A DNA stretch of 64,000 bases from Cryphonectria parasitica EP155 (lineage: Eukaryota; Ascomycota; Sordariomycetes; Diaporthales; Cryphonectriaceae). Under the pieces are notes generated by a model. That model searched no databases, was not told the origin of the DNA, and saw only the letters and a list, made by a program, of their open reading frames with translations. The position numbers were made by a program, and so were the translations under genes. The stretch is from the NCBI RefSeq assembly GCF_011745365.1, contig NW_024468914.1:1510001-1574000 (forward strand), given 5' to 3'. How positions within the stretch are numbered: the stretch's first letter is position 1; each line of letters starts with the position of its first letter. Positions 12,078 to 24,297 of this stretch are shown here, piece after piece.

Positions 12078-14030
12078 TTAGGCATTAAGATTCAACGGTG
12101 AGGTGCATGTGAAAGAGTTTAGCTGAGGATTTTCAAACGCCTCGATCATGCCTGTTCAGAGCGGTCAGCAGATGTATTCATTGTGCAACGGGGAATATAG
12201 ACCTACCTTCAATCGCAGCGTAGAGACCAAGACCAGCTGTGGCCCAAGCCCCACACGCATAGAGAAGATGCAGAATGTTGAGCCACCACCTCCCACGAAA
12301 AAATCCTCGTACCCAGCGTTTCAGGCCCTTGTCCTTGCGGATGACTGCTCCTGTCACAGGATCAAAGCCCTCGCCTTCGACGATGGCATTCAATTGGATA
12401 TCGTAAGCCAAAGCTAGCATGGGCGGAAAGCAGTACGTGAACTCCAACAGTGTAGCCGACGAGATCACGGATACGAAGCCAAAGTAGTCCGGGATGGCTG
12501 CCGCAATGATGTACGCGATGGACCACCAGATAGGAACAATGATGGCCCAAAGGATCTTGCCGGATTTGGTCGTGAGAGGAGGAGCCGAGAACAAGTCCAT
12601 CAAGACATTATTATAAAAGACCTTTATGCCGATGTTTCCATACAGCGCGGCGGCAATAAGGCCGCTGATGAATGCAAGCATATTGCCGGCAGTCTGAAAG
12701 CCGTACGCAGATACGCCTTGATAGGAGATCTGATATGCATACTGTCCCTGGAAGTAGTAGACATAGCAACCGTATATCACTGTCGGGTGGTCAGGAGTCT
12801 TTCATTCTGTGCTTGAACCAGTAATAGTAATACCAGTTGCCAATTTGAAGAAAGAAAAGAAAAAGCAAGGGCGGAGCAGGACATGCAATACTCACTATAG
12901 ACACTGTAAATGAAGAATTGAGCTCCCCACATGGCCTTCAAAAAGTCATAGGGTCGACGCATCTCAGCCATGAATTCGATGAACAGCTGAGCACCACCGT
13001 ACGCAAGAACACCGGACATGAGGCCGTTTAGAGACCCAGTCAGGCTGCTGGGATCTGGCAGGTAGTTGTAGTGTTTGACAGGAGGATAAATGCCGTTTGC
13101 ATCGGGTGTGATGGAGTCTGGGTCGACGAGAGCCCCTGCTGAGCCCAGAACAGAGATGGCAAAGTTAGGCGGGCTGTGAGCCATGATGCCCATGGTGATG
13201 AAGATGACCAGGAGGTTCAGCCAGATTGCCAGATTAGCAATGAGTCCAAATCGGCGGAGCGTGCGAACCTGACCCAGGGCAAAGCCAGCGGCAACAAAGA
13301 TGATGGGACAGACCGCATAGCAGATGCGGAACTTGGACACTTGAGACAACGCCTGGCCGTTTTGTATGGTTACCTGCCCGAGGATAAGAAGCAAGGCCAA
13401 TGCTTGAAGGACGTTGAGGATGTGTCGTGCCCACCCGCCGTAAAGGCGGAAACCAAGATCACCAAAGTTTCTTAACGGGAATTGATAGGAGTCGAGGCCC
13501 AGGAAGATGTGCCAGAGCAGGTAGCCACCGTAGCCAGCCATGAAGCCAAAGACGCTGTACAGAATGATGCCCGGCATCCAGCCAAGAGCGCCCATGGCGA
13601 AACCAACACCATACGGCCCCAGGATGTCAGTTGTGATGAGATAGAAACAGGCGCCGGCGGACGCTGTACGAAACGCTCGCGAGGCATTTGACCACTCCTC
13701 ATCGGTGATCTCCAGGCGGTTGGCGCGATTGGCAAAATTCAGATTGCTGGACGTTATGTCGCCGGTCTCTGCCTCCTGCCCCTCTGTCTTGGGCTTCGCG
13801 CGCAGGATGATCTCTCGCCAGTTGGTCTTGGGTCTGGGTTCGTTTCTCTCCAGCTCCCGTGTCTGAAGCGCATAGTAGTGATACTCCTCGAAAGTGACGT
13901 CCGGGTCGTGTAGCTTCCGCGCCTGGGGTCTGATGTATCCAGTATCGCTGGATAAGACCACATCCCCGGCCTGTGGTGGCCCGCCCGAAGGCGGGGAGGT
14001 CGACACTCCCTTCTCATCTTCTGATTGCAT
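12078..14030 (-). CDS. Amino-acid transporter, Aa_trans/AVT-type
   Basis: Multi-pass proton-coupled amino-acid permease of the amino acid/auxin permease group (Pfam Aa_trans), probably in the vacuolar or plasma membrane. Exons 14030-12896, 12779-12207 and 12151-12078, with introns of 116 and 55 bp, give 593 residues. The N-terminal ~150 residues are hydrophilic, ending in NRLEITDEEWSNASRAFR before the first membrane segment (ASAGACFYLITTDILGPYG). About ten further hydrophobic stretches follow. The first intron joins FIYSVY to MIYGCYVYYFQGQYAY, a well-kept family segment. The last exon codes only for 24 residues ending SPLNLNA; reading through its intron gives an early stop after SIFPVAQ. The upstream in-frame codon is GTG, so ATG at 14030 is used. 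Substrate cannot be told from sequence. Confidence 0.87.
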
Positions 14031-14979
14031 TCTCACTTGTCAGCGCTTTTTCGACTATGAACAAAGGAGTACTGTGGACAGTACTGTGGTGCGTGCGTTT
14101 CCCTGATTAATATCTGGCATAAGAGGATCTAAGTAGTCTTTTGGAAAACTGCAACATCGCAAGCTGCTCGGGTATGTCGGCATGGAGACTGGTCACGAGC
14201 TGCCTGTTTTCGAATAGCGCTGACAACAGACCATTCACAAAGGGACAAACTACTACATTGAGGCGCTTACAGGTGCGGAGTACTACAATTATGCATAGAT
14301 TGCCCCTGCGTCACTAATCTGCTAGGCAAGTGCCTCTGCGATACACATTGACCAGACAGCATCCATGATGGAGAGTGGCTAGGCAGCAACAAATTGCACA
14401 GCTTGCCAATTGAACCTGAAGCTCAAGCTTGCATCTTGTAGCGCAACGGCTCAGGGGTGGTAATACATGAGAGCAACTCAACAATCAAGTGATAATCCAA
14501 GCTACTTCTCAAGACAATCTCCACACGGCCACAGCCAGATAACAAATCTACCCGAACCTCCGCTGCTTACAACCATGGTCAGCGCACGTTTGGACTGGTC
14601 AGGACAACACCGCCTGCGGCTTGCACCCACTTGAGGCCCAAGCTTCCAAGATTGTTACGTAGTATTGATGAACACAGTCTGACACGCAGCTTCTTCCACC
14701 TTTTCTTTGTTCAGTGTATATATCATGAAAGGCTGACTGTGTCGAGGATGCGACATAGAAGAGGGTTTTGACGGGGCTATGGCTACCAGGCACGCACAGG
14801 ATTAGTGAACCATCAAGCCTCGCACACATGTCTACACGTCTTAGCCCCCTCCCAAATCTTTCCACCATTCAATCACGGATTTTCACTTGTCTCTTCCCCT
14901 CAAAGCCCCTTAGTTGCTAGTCCCAACCCAAATGAACATGAAAATTTCACCGATACAATGAATCAGTCCTTCATCTACA
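14031..14979. other. Gene-poor intergenic
   Basis: Upstream of the amino-acid transporter. No reading frame with recognisable motifs; presumably the promoter lies in the first few hundred bases. Confidence 0.45.
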
Positions 14980-15620
14980 CTTCACTATCAACTGCAACCT
15001 GCATTCAGCTGCTGAAGATCAACACACTACATGAAATCGTCATCACTGCCGATTCCAGCAGCTAACATACGCATGGGCTTCACCATATTCCTGAACAGGA
15101 ACGATCCTGGGAACCCGACAAGATGGCTCGAAACCGCGACCCACATCCTCAATGATGCGAGCAATCATTTTGTGGGGTCTGCTTCGTAACTCACACCTGG
15201 GTCGATGCCCTGTGTATTAACCAGCAAAACTTAGCGGAGCGAGCATTATGAGCTCGGCTGATGAGCAGGATTTATGATAACTGCGACGGGTTATCATATG
15301 ACTCGGATCAGAGGACTGTAATACGGCTGGTGTATTTGAGTTGATTCAAGCAATGGCGAAACCAGACAACGACGATTGGAGAGGAGCTGTGGACGACCTG
15401 GCCTCGGGAAGGCTACATGGTGGATTTTGGGCTCAAACCTGGGAACATGATGCGGCATCATTCGACAAACTTTTCGACCTAAGCTAGTTTCATCGCCTTT
15501 GGGTAGTCCGAAAATGTGTCCTCCCCTCCCGGGCAATTAATTCAGTGTGGAAAGTGTTCGCCGGACGCACCATCACATTTGTTCCGCTGTACAACACTTA
15601 TCCTTCGCAGGCTCACTATG
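14980..15620 (+). pseudogene. Decayed HET-domain gene
   Basis: Remnant of a heterokaryon-incompatibility (HET) domain gene. In one frame, bases 15198-15290 read WVDALCINQQNLAER, an in-frame TGA three codons later, and then ARLMSRIYDNCDG, which is the order and spacing of the HET core. A second core piece, RLWVVRKCVLP, appears at about 15494-15526 in another frame, matching the HET motif W-V-V-Q-E. The upstream part of the domain (the Y-x-A-L-S-Y-x-W-G region) is not visible. With a stop and at least one frameshift this cannot code for an intact domain. The TGA could derive from CGA by a C-to-T change as in repeat-induced point mutation, but that is only an inference. The intact relative in this window is at 35219. 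Confidence 0.65.
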
Positions 15621-18380
15621 ACGGCCCCGCTTTGAGTCTTGTTAAATGATATCGAAATCCATGTACTGCGATGTCAGCGGAGGCAAGATCCGTCGCTAGG
15701 AAACTTGACTCCAGCAGGCTCAAGATCTTGAGGGACGATAACATGTCATATAAGAGTTTCGAAAGCCACTGGCAACGCGCACTTGGCACCAAATTATCGC
15801 CGTTTCCTCTTCAAGGTAGAATGTGTTACGATCCTCGAGGCTACATGAACGAAGGACGCGGTATTTCGTCTGATTCTCTGTATACTTTAGTGAACTATAT
15901 TCGGCGAATAGCGGACGTCTTTCGATATGGTCTACTCACCCGAGGTCCTCTATTGGTTGCCAAAGAATACAATCAGACGCAAATCTTCCGTCATGTGTCA
16001 CAGAATTAGTGATCCCGATGAGTATGCCTCCGTTTTGCCGCGGTACAGCCATGGAGGATCAAAGGAAGAAATACATGTCAAGTATACAACGAGACACAGG
16101 ATGGGCTCGCTTTTGTTAAAGGGGTGCCCATTCTAGGTGGCCAGGCTTATACAAAGGCGAGCTTTCGCAGGCTGCTCGTCAGCTCCATGACCTCGAGCAC
16201 AACCCACGTGCCATTAGTACCTAGATAGCTTCAGTATCTAAGGACTGCACGAAATTCTGAATATTGTTAGAGGGCTATATAATCTTGGGTTTCAAAAAAG
16301 AAGCCCAGGAATTTGCAAATTACTACATGTATTCTCCTGAGAAGCAAGTTTAATTATCCATAAATCATAAATGATGTGTTACTTGCATGGGGGCGCGGAG
16401 ACCAACGGCGACAGCAAGCCTGCAGCTGCTTGAGGCCTCTGCGGTCGTCTTGGCTTAATAAGGTCAACATTATCGAGGCGGGGAAGTCGTTTCTAAGGGA
16501 GGGAAAGCCAGATACAGCTGTCTTTGGCGTGCGCTGGCGTACGAATGAGCCTTACGATATGTTGAACATGGGGATGGAGTGGAACTGCTCTGCCTGTTCC
16601 TACGGTGGATCATTGGAGAAGTTTCAGTTCTTTGCTTTCGTGGGCGCTTGTCTTCTGATAATTCATACTTTAGCTTACTAACAATTACCAAAGCATATGC
16701 TGTTATCGTTTCCAAAGCTTCTACCTTTGGATGTCCGGCTCAAGCTGATCGGTGGTCAGTGGAAACCTGTCTGGTAAGAGCAACCCAACCTGGGAATTTC
16801 CGTGATCTGCTCCTGGACTGGAATACTTTATCTAAGTTTGTAGGAGGTAATCTAGAAAGAATTACTGGAAGAGTACTCGATCTAAAAGAATAAAGAGGAC
16901 AAATCTTATCTGCCCGATCTTGGCAGTAGGAAGCACCAGTATGGGACACTTCGGCAACACGAAGCCCGGAATAATGGCTATTCTGCAGTAAATGCAACCC
17001 TTCTAGACGAATAAGAGCAAACAAACAAAGCAGAGGTAGTGTCTGAGCGAATCATTGGGAATGTGTTTGGGGTTTGAATCCTCATCGACATTAAGAGGGC
17101 GTGAGGAGTCATTATTACTTAATCAGAGTGCTGCAGCCGAGATCAACGTCTCTTTTGCTTGTACTGAAACGTCGCATAGGCATTTGTGTTTCCAAATAGG
17201 AACCATTCCGAATAGAAGTGGTGATCTAAATATAGCTTACTGATCTCAGTACTAGATTCAAGGTGCCAACCTGTAGGAGCGACAACAGCAGCCAGTGCTC
17301 ACTGCTATACTAAGGAACAGCTTCCGAAGATTGTTTGCAGTATTATATCTTGTCATCATCAAACTGTTTTGTACTTTCCTGTTGAATGGACTATAATAAA
17401 GCTTTATTCTACATGATGAGGACATGCGGACAGAGTCTAATTAATTAAATAGGCCCGCATTCAGTACAACCTGTGAAGATGATGTGATTGGCAACCAGAG
17501 TCAGGTGCCCATGTGCTCGAGAATATATCCAGACTATGTATTAACTCGGCACTGCTGCTCAGCTTAATATTCAAATTGACAAGCATGTTTCCAAGAATGG
17601 CGCGGGCCTCTGTTGAACAAGATTGTCAATAGGCCAAAGTTACAGCCCGATGAAGCAGAACACAATCCCTTGAAACCGAGGCTTAGCGATAATGAAGGTG
17701 AAACCACAGCTACAAACGGCCCCGTCCCCAACGCTGTTAGTCCCATCTAAAATTGAGAAGCCAATCGAGACGAGCGGCTGGCGGTGGAATGAGTCTAACC
17801 TAGATTCGTATCCCAGCCTTGTGTTGTGCAGGTGGCGTAGCCGCAGGCCTCTAAAGTCCGATGCCTGTGCTTGTTTTCAGTGTTTACCCCGCTATGTCCG
17901 TTGCGTATCCTACCGCGCCTGGCTAGGGATGGCGCATTAGATTGTCCGAAACTAAGCTTATTTCGAACTCGCACTTGGACAACCGACATCTTATAGGTCG
18001 TCTTCATACCAAGCGTCATACTTCCAGAGTGTTGTGTTGGGTAAGATTTCAGACCCTCTCATCGTTGGTAGACCAAGAGAAGCACTAATCCTAATTTCGT
18101 ATTGATACTTGGCAGATTTCCCCCGAGCACAACTTGACAGTTAATATAAAACTGACGACTTTTATCCGCCCAGGACATAAGAAAATGGCTGCTTGGTTGC
18201 TCTGTATTTTTCAACTGCACAATCTCAACGGAATTGAATTGAGCCTCTTAACCTTGAACTGAGAAACTCGCCACATTTCCTTTATAAGAAAACACTCAAG
18301 AAGACAAGGTTGACCTCATCGCGACATCCAAGTTGGAAATACTTAAGGTCTCTAGAGCTTCTTGGCTATCAAACAACAGC
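15621..18380. other. Gene-poor region, possible continuation of decayed gene
   Basis: Open frames at 15671-16009, 16376-16681 and 16579-16893 are short, overlap, and have no recognised motif; the first may be the decayed downstream half of the HET remnant. A TATA-like TATAAA at 18145-18150 lies 231 bases before the start of the next gene and may be its core promoter. Confidence 0.4.
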
Positions 18381-19547
18381 ATGGCCGCAAAAACACCTGA
18401 GAATCATGCGGCCTGGATTTCAAAGGCCAAAGGGCCTCTCTCCATCTCGCCAGCTCCGTACACGCCACCCGGGCCAGATCAGGTTGTGGTTCGAGTTCAT
18501 GCAATCGCCATGAATCTCATCGACTGGATGAAGCAAGAGGTGGGCGACATGATGTACGGATGGATCAAGTACCCCTTCATCCTGGGAAATGACGTGGCTG
18601 GAGAGATTGTCGAGGTCGGCACGAAGGTGCAGAAATCGGGACAGTTCCGACCTGGTCAACGTGTCACAGGGCTCGCCCTAGGCATGGACTCGCGCTCTGC
18701 AAAGGCCGCCGAAGGTGGATTCCAGGAGTACGTCGTCCTGAGGAGCAACTCGGTGTCAGCAATTCCGGACGATATGGCGTACGAGAAGGCATGTGTATTG
18801 CCTCTGTGTCTGAGCACAGCTGCTTCCGGACTCTTCTGTGACAAATATCTCGCCCTCAATCACCCTTCGGTTGAGAATTACATCCACAAGGCTGGCGCTG
18901 GTGATGTGGTTGTCGTGTGGGGTGCCAGCACAGCCGTGGGCATGAATGCCGTCCAGCTGCTTGTCGCTGCGGGCTACAGGGTTGTTGCGACAGCTGGAGT
19001 CCATAATTTCGACACTATCCGGGGGCTCGGCGCCACGGAGGTTTTCAGTTATAGAAGCAAGACCTGCGTCAAGGAAATCGTGGACGCTGTCGGACGCCTC
19101 ACCTCCGATGGCCGGACTAAATGTGGCGGGGCGATGGCCATCGGCGAGGCATCGATCAAACCGTGCATCGAGATACTGGCCACGTGCTGCAAAGGCTCAG
19201 AGAGAAAATTTGTGGCATCCATGTCCATGGACGGCCCGGCAAAGATGGCGCCCGGGGCTTTCGGAATGGTATCCTTCCTGGCCAAGATGGTGTGGGCGCA
19301 AATCACTACGCTGGTGAAGAAGACCATGAAGGGTGTCACGGTGCAGTTTGTCTGGGGCACGGAGCTTGTTGACAGTGATGTTGCAAAGGTGGTGTACAGT
19401 GACTTCTTGCCTGCTGCCCTGGCTTCTGGGAGATTCGTGCCAATGCCAGAGCCTCAGGTCATAGGACAAGGGCTGGAGAAGGTACAAGAGGCATTTGAGG
19501 TGGGCAAAAAGGGTGTCTCGGCAAAGAAGATTGTAATCACATTGTGA
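18381..19547 (+). CDS. MDR-family NAD(P)H oxidoreductase (CipB/ToxD/enoyl-reductase-like)
   Basis: Medium-chain dehydrogenase/reductase of the quinone-oxidoreductase/enoyl-reductase type, 388 residues from a single exon. The first ATG is at 18381; the longer frame begins at TTG. The GroES-like N-terminal half has YTPPGPDQVVVRVHAIAMN, LIDW (the position typical of zinc-free trans-enoyl reductases) and GNDVAGEIVEVG. The nucleotide-binding half has VVVWGASTAVGMNAVQLLVAAGY and ends with KKIVITL. I see no catalytic zinc Cys/His pair of classical alcohol dehydrogenases, so a zinc-free reductase is more likely despite common database names. Relatives are either general oxidoreductases or trans-acting enoyl reductases of polyketide pathways; no polyketide synthase is in this window, so the role is open. 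Confidence 0.82.
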   Translation: MAAKTPENHAAWISKAKGPLSISPAPYTPPGPDQVVVRVHAIAMNLIDWMKQEVGDMMYGWIKYPFILGNDVAGEIVEVGTKVQKSGQFRPGQRVTGLALGMDSRSAKAAEGGFQEYVVLRSNSVSAIPDDMAYEKACVLPLCLSTAASGLFCDKYLALNHPSVENYIHKAGAGDVVVVWGASTAVGMNAVQLLVAAGYRVVATAGVHNFDTIRGLGATEVFSYRSKTCVKEIVDAVGRLTSDGRTKCGGAMAIGEASIKPCIEILATCCKGSERKFVASMSMDGPAKMAPGAFGMVSFLAKMVWAQITTLVKKTMKGVTVQFVWGTELVDSDVAKVVYSDFLPAALASGRFVPMPEPQVIGQGLEKVQEAFEVGKKGVSAKKIVITL

Positions 19548-21137
19548 ATAAATGGGTAAGCAATCACAACAGACTGCTACTTTACTACACTATACAAACA
19601 CTGATGTCTCCTTCTCTCAGAACTTCAAAGTTCTTGGCTGTGCAACCGAAGAAAGTGCCAGTGTCCTCGTTTGTTTACAGGCTGATACCTACATGTTATG
19701 GCCAAGGGGTGTATTTTAATATGCGTGTTGCTTCTTGTAATATTTCATGCTAATACCAATGCTGATGATTGCAAAGAAGCTTTAAAATGCAATCTCCCCG
19801 TGACACATTGCAGTATTGAGGCGACTAAGGAACTCACCCTGATGAGTACGCCACGGCGATTGCTTTTCCACTGCATTTCGAGTCTCGGCGTCGGCCGGAT
19901 CGTCGTGGTCGGGAAGAGTGTTGTGCATTCTAGTGTCACATAGAGACAGGTTTCAGAATGTGCAGAGTGAAAACTTCGTTTTCGAACCCGTTTTCGCTTT
20001 CGATATACAGATCTGTCCCTTGGTACAGACAATAGCTCATCAACAGCTGGGGCATGACATGGCATCGTCTCGTCCAAGTGGGCCAGTGAGCGGTTCCTGG
20101 AGCGACTACATGAACATACGACGATCCATCCTGGTTTGTACGGATATATTGCCTAGGACAGTTCTTTCCCGGGTTAGGTATAGATTAGGTCCAAGGGCTG
20201 CGACTACCGAGCAATATCCATCATTACGCGAGGAGGCTTCATGCCGTGCTTGTTCTGGCAGACGGGCAGATGGCGGGCACGGTCGAGTTTGTTCTGCTAC
20301 ATATCGTTGCGCGCCGTAACGTCACCGCTGTCTTGACTTGGCGGGACAGAGACAACAAATGACAATCTCTTCGCTTTTCACACCCATCCGGGCAACGATT
20401 GGCTGGTGCTAAGTGAGCTCCACACCCTGATGGAAGGAAGTGAGAGCAGTGATTGCGACCCAAGGCTACAGTGGAGATGGAAATGACGGTCTGGGTGAGG
20501 AGAACCGGCGAGCTTGAAAAGCATCCTACTATCGTGGCCCTACTCGAGAACTCTACTAGAGAGGGCAAGCTAGTATTTCAAAGGCTAGCGGCCTGATATA
20601 CACAAGAATACGAGGTTGACATAGGCAGTGAGATGTCATGATTCTTAAACAAGAGAATTTAAACACTGAAAATGGATCCACAACAAGAGGCGTTGCGAGT
20701 TAATTGCTGGAGTTCATTTAAGCGAAGATGTCACAATTCTAAAGATGCATAAAGTAGATTGTTCCGAATAGATCAAGTGTTATTCCATTTGGAGACCATC
20801 CCTTCTATTCTTCCTCCTCTTATGAGGGAATATATTCTATTGCTCTCATTCATTCAATCTTGTAATAAACACCATTTCATCTCTTCATTGTCCTTCAACT
20901 GAGTGGCGACCCTTGCCAATTACAAAATGATTCAATACTCTACCCTTCCCCTCCCTTAAGAAGACGCGGCCCCCCTCAGAATGACCAAGGAAGAGAACGA
21001 CAAGCTGTGGGAATGCTTAATTGAAACCCCCTCATTGGCCTAAGTATTAGATAATCTTGATACCCTTGCGAGCTAATGAAAAGGGGTTCAGCCAGATGAA
21101 CCATCGTATGTAGCCATCAGTATATATGGTTAATCTA
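19548..21137. other. Intergenic, nothing recognised
   Basis: About 1.6 kb between the MDR oxidoreductase and the DUF6536 gene. Several open frames of 80-130 codons exist (for example 19918-20319) but have no motifs, splice continuity or compositional support. Confidence 0.45.
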
Positions 21138-24100
21138 TCAAATATACCAGTGACCTTGGCGTGGAGGCTGTACATCATCTTCCTCAGTCCCCATGCCAAG
21201 ATGCCTGACAGGTTCATCAATACCCAGCATGTTCACACTGTCCTGGAGATGCGAGTCCAAGGCCATAGAGCCCCATTTGATCTTGCCCAAGGTCAGCTTT
21301 CTCAATAATAACGACTCTTTCTCATCTCGTGCGCTCAAGCTCATGCCGCCCAATAAGCGCTCAACTTCATTTTCATCCAAAGCACCACTGCCTATGAGAA
21401 TACTCTGGCCCTGCCAATCCTGGGGAGCGCCATGCGTTTCTTGAAAGCGGTCAACGCTGGAAGAATGATTTCCGTCTCCGTTATTGTAGGTTCTGATAAA
21501 GGGACCAGTCTGCAAAGAAGGTTGCGTTTCTGAGCGTGTATATTTGTGCATGCTGTCGAGGTCAATCTGGACAGAGCGTTCGTATCGTTCTGCATATCCC
21601 GTTGTCAGAGCTGAGAATCGAGTATTCCCAGGTCTTGGTTCGTAATATGCTCCCAGAAGGGGTCCTGTGTTGTTATCCCGCAAGTGGGGAGAAGGCTGCG
21701 GATAAACACTGCCACTGGCAACGTCTAACTGGGCCCTTGTCTGGGACACACGTTCGGGTAATGGCGGCCTCGTTCCTCTTTGATTGTTTGACCTCAGTGG
21801 CTGATAATTTTCTTCTGACATTGTTATTGAGGATTGGTAGGACTGGCGCAGCGTGTCGGCGTTCGTGGCATCTATGGCGGCATTGTATCCCTGAACTGCG
21901 GCTGTCTGTTGACCCCTAGTGAAGTTCATAGATGGCGCAGGCATTTGAACCTGACCATTGCCGTCATTAGATTCTTCATATGCAGATCCTTCCCTAACGG
22001 CACTATCGGAGGTATTCGTAAGTTCCCAGTGTCTTCTTGCCATCACAGAGGCGTGGCATGCGGCAGACAAAACCAAAGAATTCGATCCACCAGCTACCAT
22101 GGTCCCCGGGACCTTTCTGTAGCTGAAAGCTATTGGTATGCAACATAAGAGGGCGGAGACGAGAGTCATAATCAGCAAAGCCAACCCTGAAACCCCCATA
22201 GCAACCAAGGCGTCTTCTGAGACTCCCAACTCTTGCAGGTCAAATGAATAGCTTATATAAGAAGAGTCCCAGAAATCTGATTATAACATTGAAGTCAGCA
22301 GCCTGCGACAATAATGTTTAATACTTCTAATCCACTTACTCCCTTCAACGATGTAGATAAATATTGCGTTCGATAAGATCCAGTGAAGGCCAATGCTAAC
22401 ACCAAGCAACGGCAAGCTGTATCTATACGGTAGTTGAAGACGATAACTGGATGTCTGAGATCCTGTAGGGTGGGAAACACGCAGCGGCTTGTATTCGAGA
22501 CTGTACGAGTTCCACTCCTGCTCAGTCTGAGTACGAGTAAAGAAAGCATTGAAAGAGAAATAGCAAAATGATAGGATGATTTGGGGGCTATTCGCAGCGA
22601 GAAGCAAAGTCACGTATGACGGTGGTTCGTAGAATATGTTGACGGCTGTGTTATTGTCTGAGGAACCAAACGCCTGGATTCTGTTGCGCAGTACATGTCA
22701 GCATCTCGTAAACGACAACCAGAAGCCATGTAACATACACCGAGCTGGGCCCGTAGGTGGTAGCAAAGATTGTCAAAGCAACCACGAGCAGAATTACGCC
22801 GGCTGTGAGGAGGCTGTAGGTGCGTATCCACACGCCTTTAGATATGACCGACTTGACATATCGGCGAGTGATACCATGCCATCGGCGTGGTCTGGGTCCA
22901 TGGATCAGATACTGGGTTGATCCCAGTGTTTGTTTTTGAAATTCAATTCGCCGGCTGTCCCTGATGTTGATTGTACCTAACCCAACCGTCTTTGCATCAG
23001 GACATGAGATGAACGATTCCATCGCATCGCCAAGCGTGACAAGTGAAGTGTGTGGGATCTTCCAGAGGGTCAAAGCACCCAGGAAGACCTTGGCAAACAC
23101 ACACAGGGCCACGACCAGAAGCAGAGAGGTAGAGGCACCGACCTTGCACTTGTAGTCCGGGTTCGGCTCTGCAAGGCAATACGCCACATTCAAGTGGCTG
23201 AAAGATTGATTGAACCCGTATATCGTTGGATACGAAGACTGAAAGCTCTCCACAGGGATGGTCCAGATCGAACCTGATAGGGTTGTAGTATTCACCCAGG
23301 CATGTGCTGTGGGATCCCCAAGCACTCCTGCGCATTGACCGTACTGGTTACATCCGTCGTCTGAGGACCGTTCATCAGGTACTCTTTGGTTGAAACAGGA
23401 AAGTGAACGCCACAGGGAGTTGGCGACACGGGGAGGAATGTGTGCATCCCAAAGCTGGCTGAGATTGCTGTTTGTGTCGAAATCGAAAATTTCTGACCGA
23501 ACCCATCCAGGACCCACGCCATCAACAACGACTGTCATGTTGCGATATTCTTTTCTCGGCTTGCAGAATCTGTATTCGGAGAAACACTCGCTGGGTGTAA
23601 GGTTTTTCCACCCTGCAACTGCACTCTCAACCACCTTCATTGTCTGATTGGCGGGTGACGAATCGTCCCAGTATTGAGCCAAGTTAATCTGCTCGCCGAG
23701 GCCGTACCATATGTTAGTCATATTGTTATTGAAAGTAGGCCCAGGAAAGCCAGATGGGGACAAAGATGCCCCTGGACCAAAATAATGCCCCGTTCCCTCC
23801 ACGAATGCTTCGGTCGCGATGCCGAGATGCCAGCTGGAGCCCTCGAAATTCGTTTCGTAAACGACGCTATTGAAAAGTAGGTGGACGGGTACAGAACTAA
23901 GAAACAGCCCAAACCATACGATCCGTTTAAAATTAGAGAGAAAGAAGATGTTCTTTAACGACGGCACTCCGATTTCCAAGCCACATAGAACCTGGTGGGC
24001 CTTGTCGATTTCTTTGCGAGATGGCGCACTCAAAATTTGCATAAAGAAGTTGGATGATGCAAGGACACAGGTCGAAAGAACGTTGATAAAAAGGTGCAAT

Positions 24101-24297
24101 ACCAAGTTGATACGGCTGGCAGCAGTACAGTCGCCCTGATATAAGATTCTCGCTGTCGAAATGGGTCGCGGTGGGGATGCGAAAACATTGGCCAAGACGC
24201 ACCCCAGCAGCACGAGCGCAGAGAAAAAGATCAAGAGCAGGTTGACGGCGCCGATGCGGCGCCAACCACTCTTAGGAAATCTGTCCTGAATGGACAT
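21138..24297 (-). CDS. DUF6536 multi-pass membrane protein
   Basis: Large membrane protein with the fungal DUF6536 domain; function unknown. Exons 24297-22739, 22680-22340 and 22276-21138, with introns of 58 and 63 bp, give 1012 residues. The frame opens at a TTG further upstream, but the first ATG starts MSIQDRFPKSGWRR, and the following segment INLL-type hydrophobic helix (GAVNLLLIFFSALVLLGCVL) is where the DUF6536 domain starts. Family-typical text includes LFINVLSTCVLASSNFFMQ, FNSVVYE and a glycosylatable extracytoplasmic loop with many N-x-S/T sites. Exon 2 carries VTLLLAANSPQIILSFCYF and FNAFFTR. Exon 3 has the last helix and then a hydrophilic tail of about 300 residues, rich in Ser, Gln and Asn. 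The 58-bp first intron has a good GTATGT donor. Confidence 0.83.

Noticed and set aside
17060..17090. tRNA-like B-box (GGTTTGAATCC)
   Set aside because: No A-box or cloverleaf could be built around it; likewise the GGTCGAATCCC near 63829.
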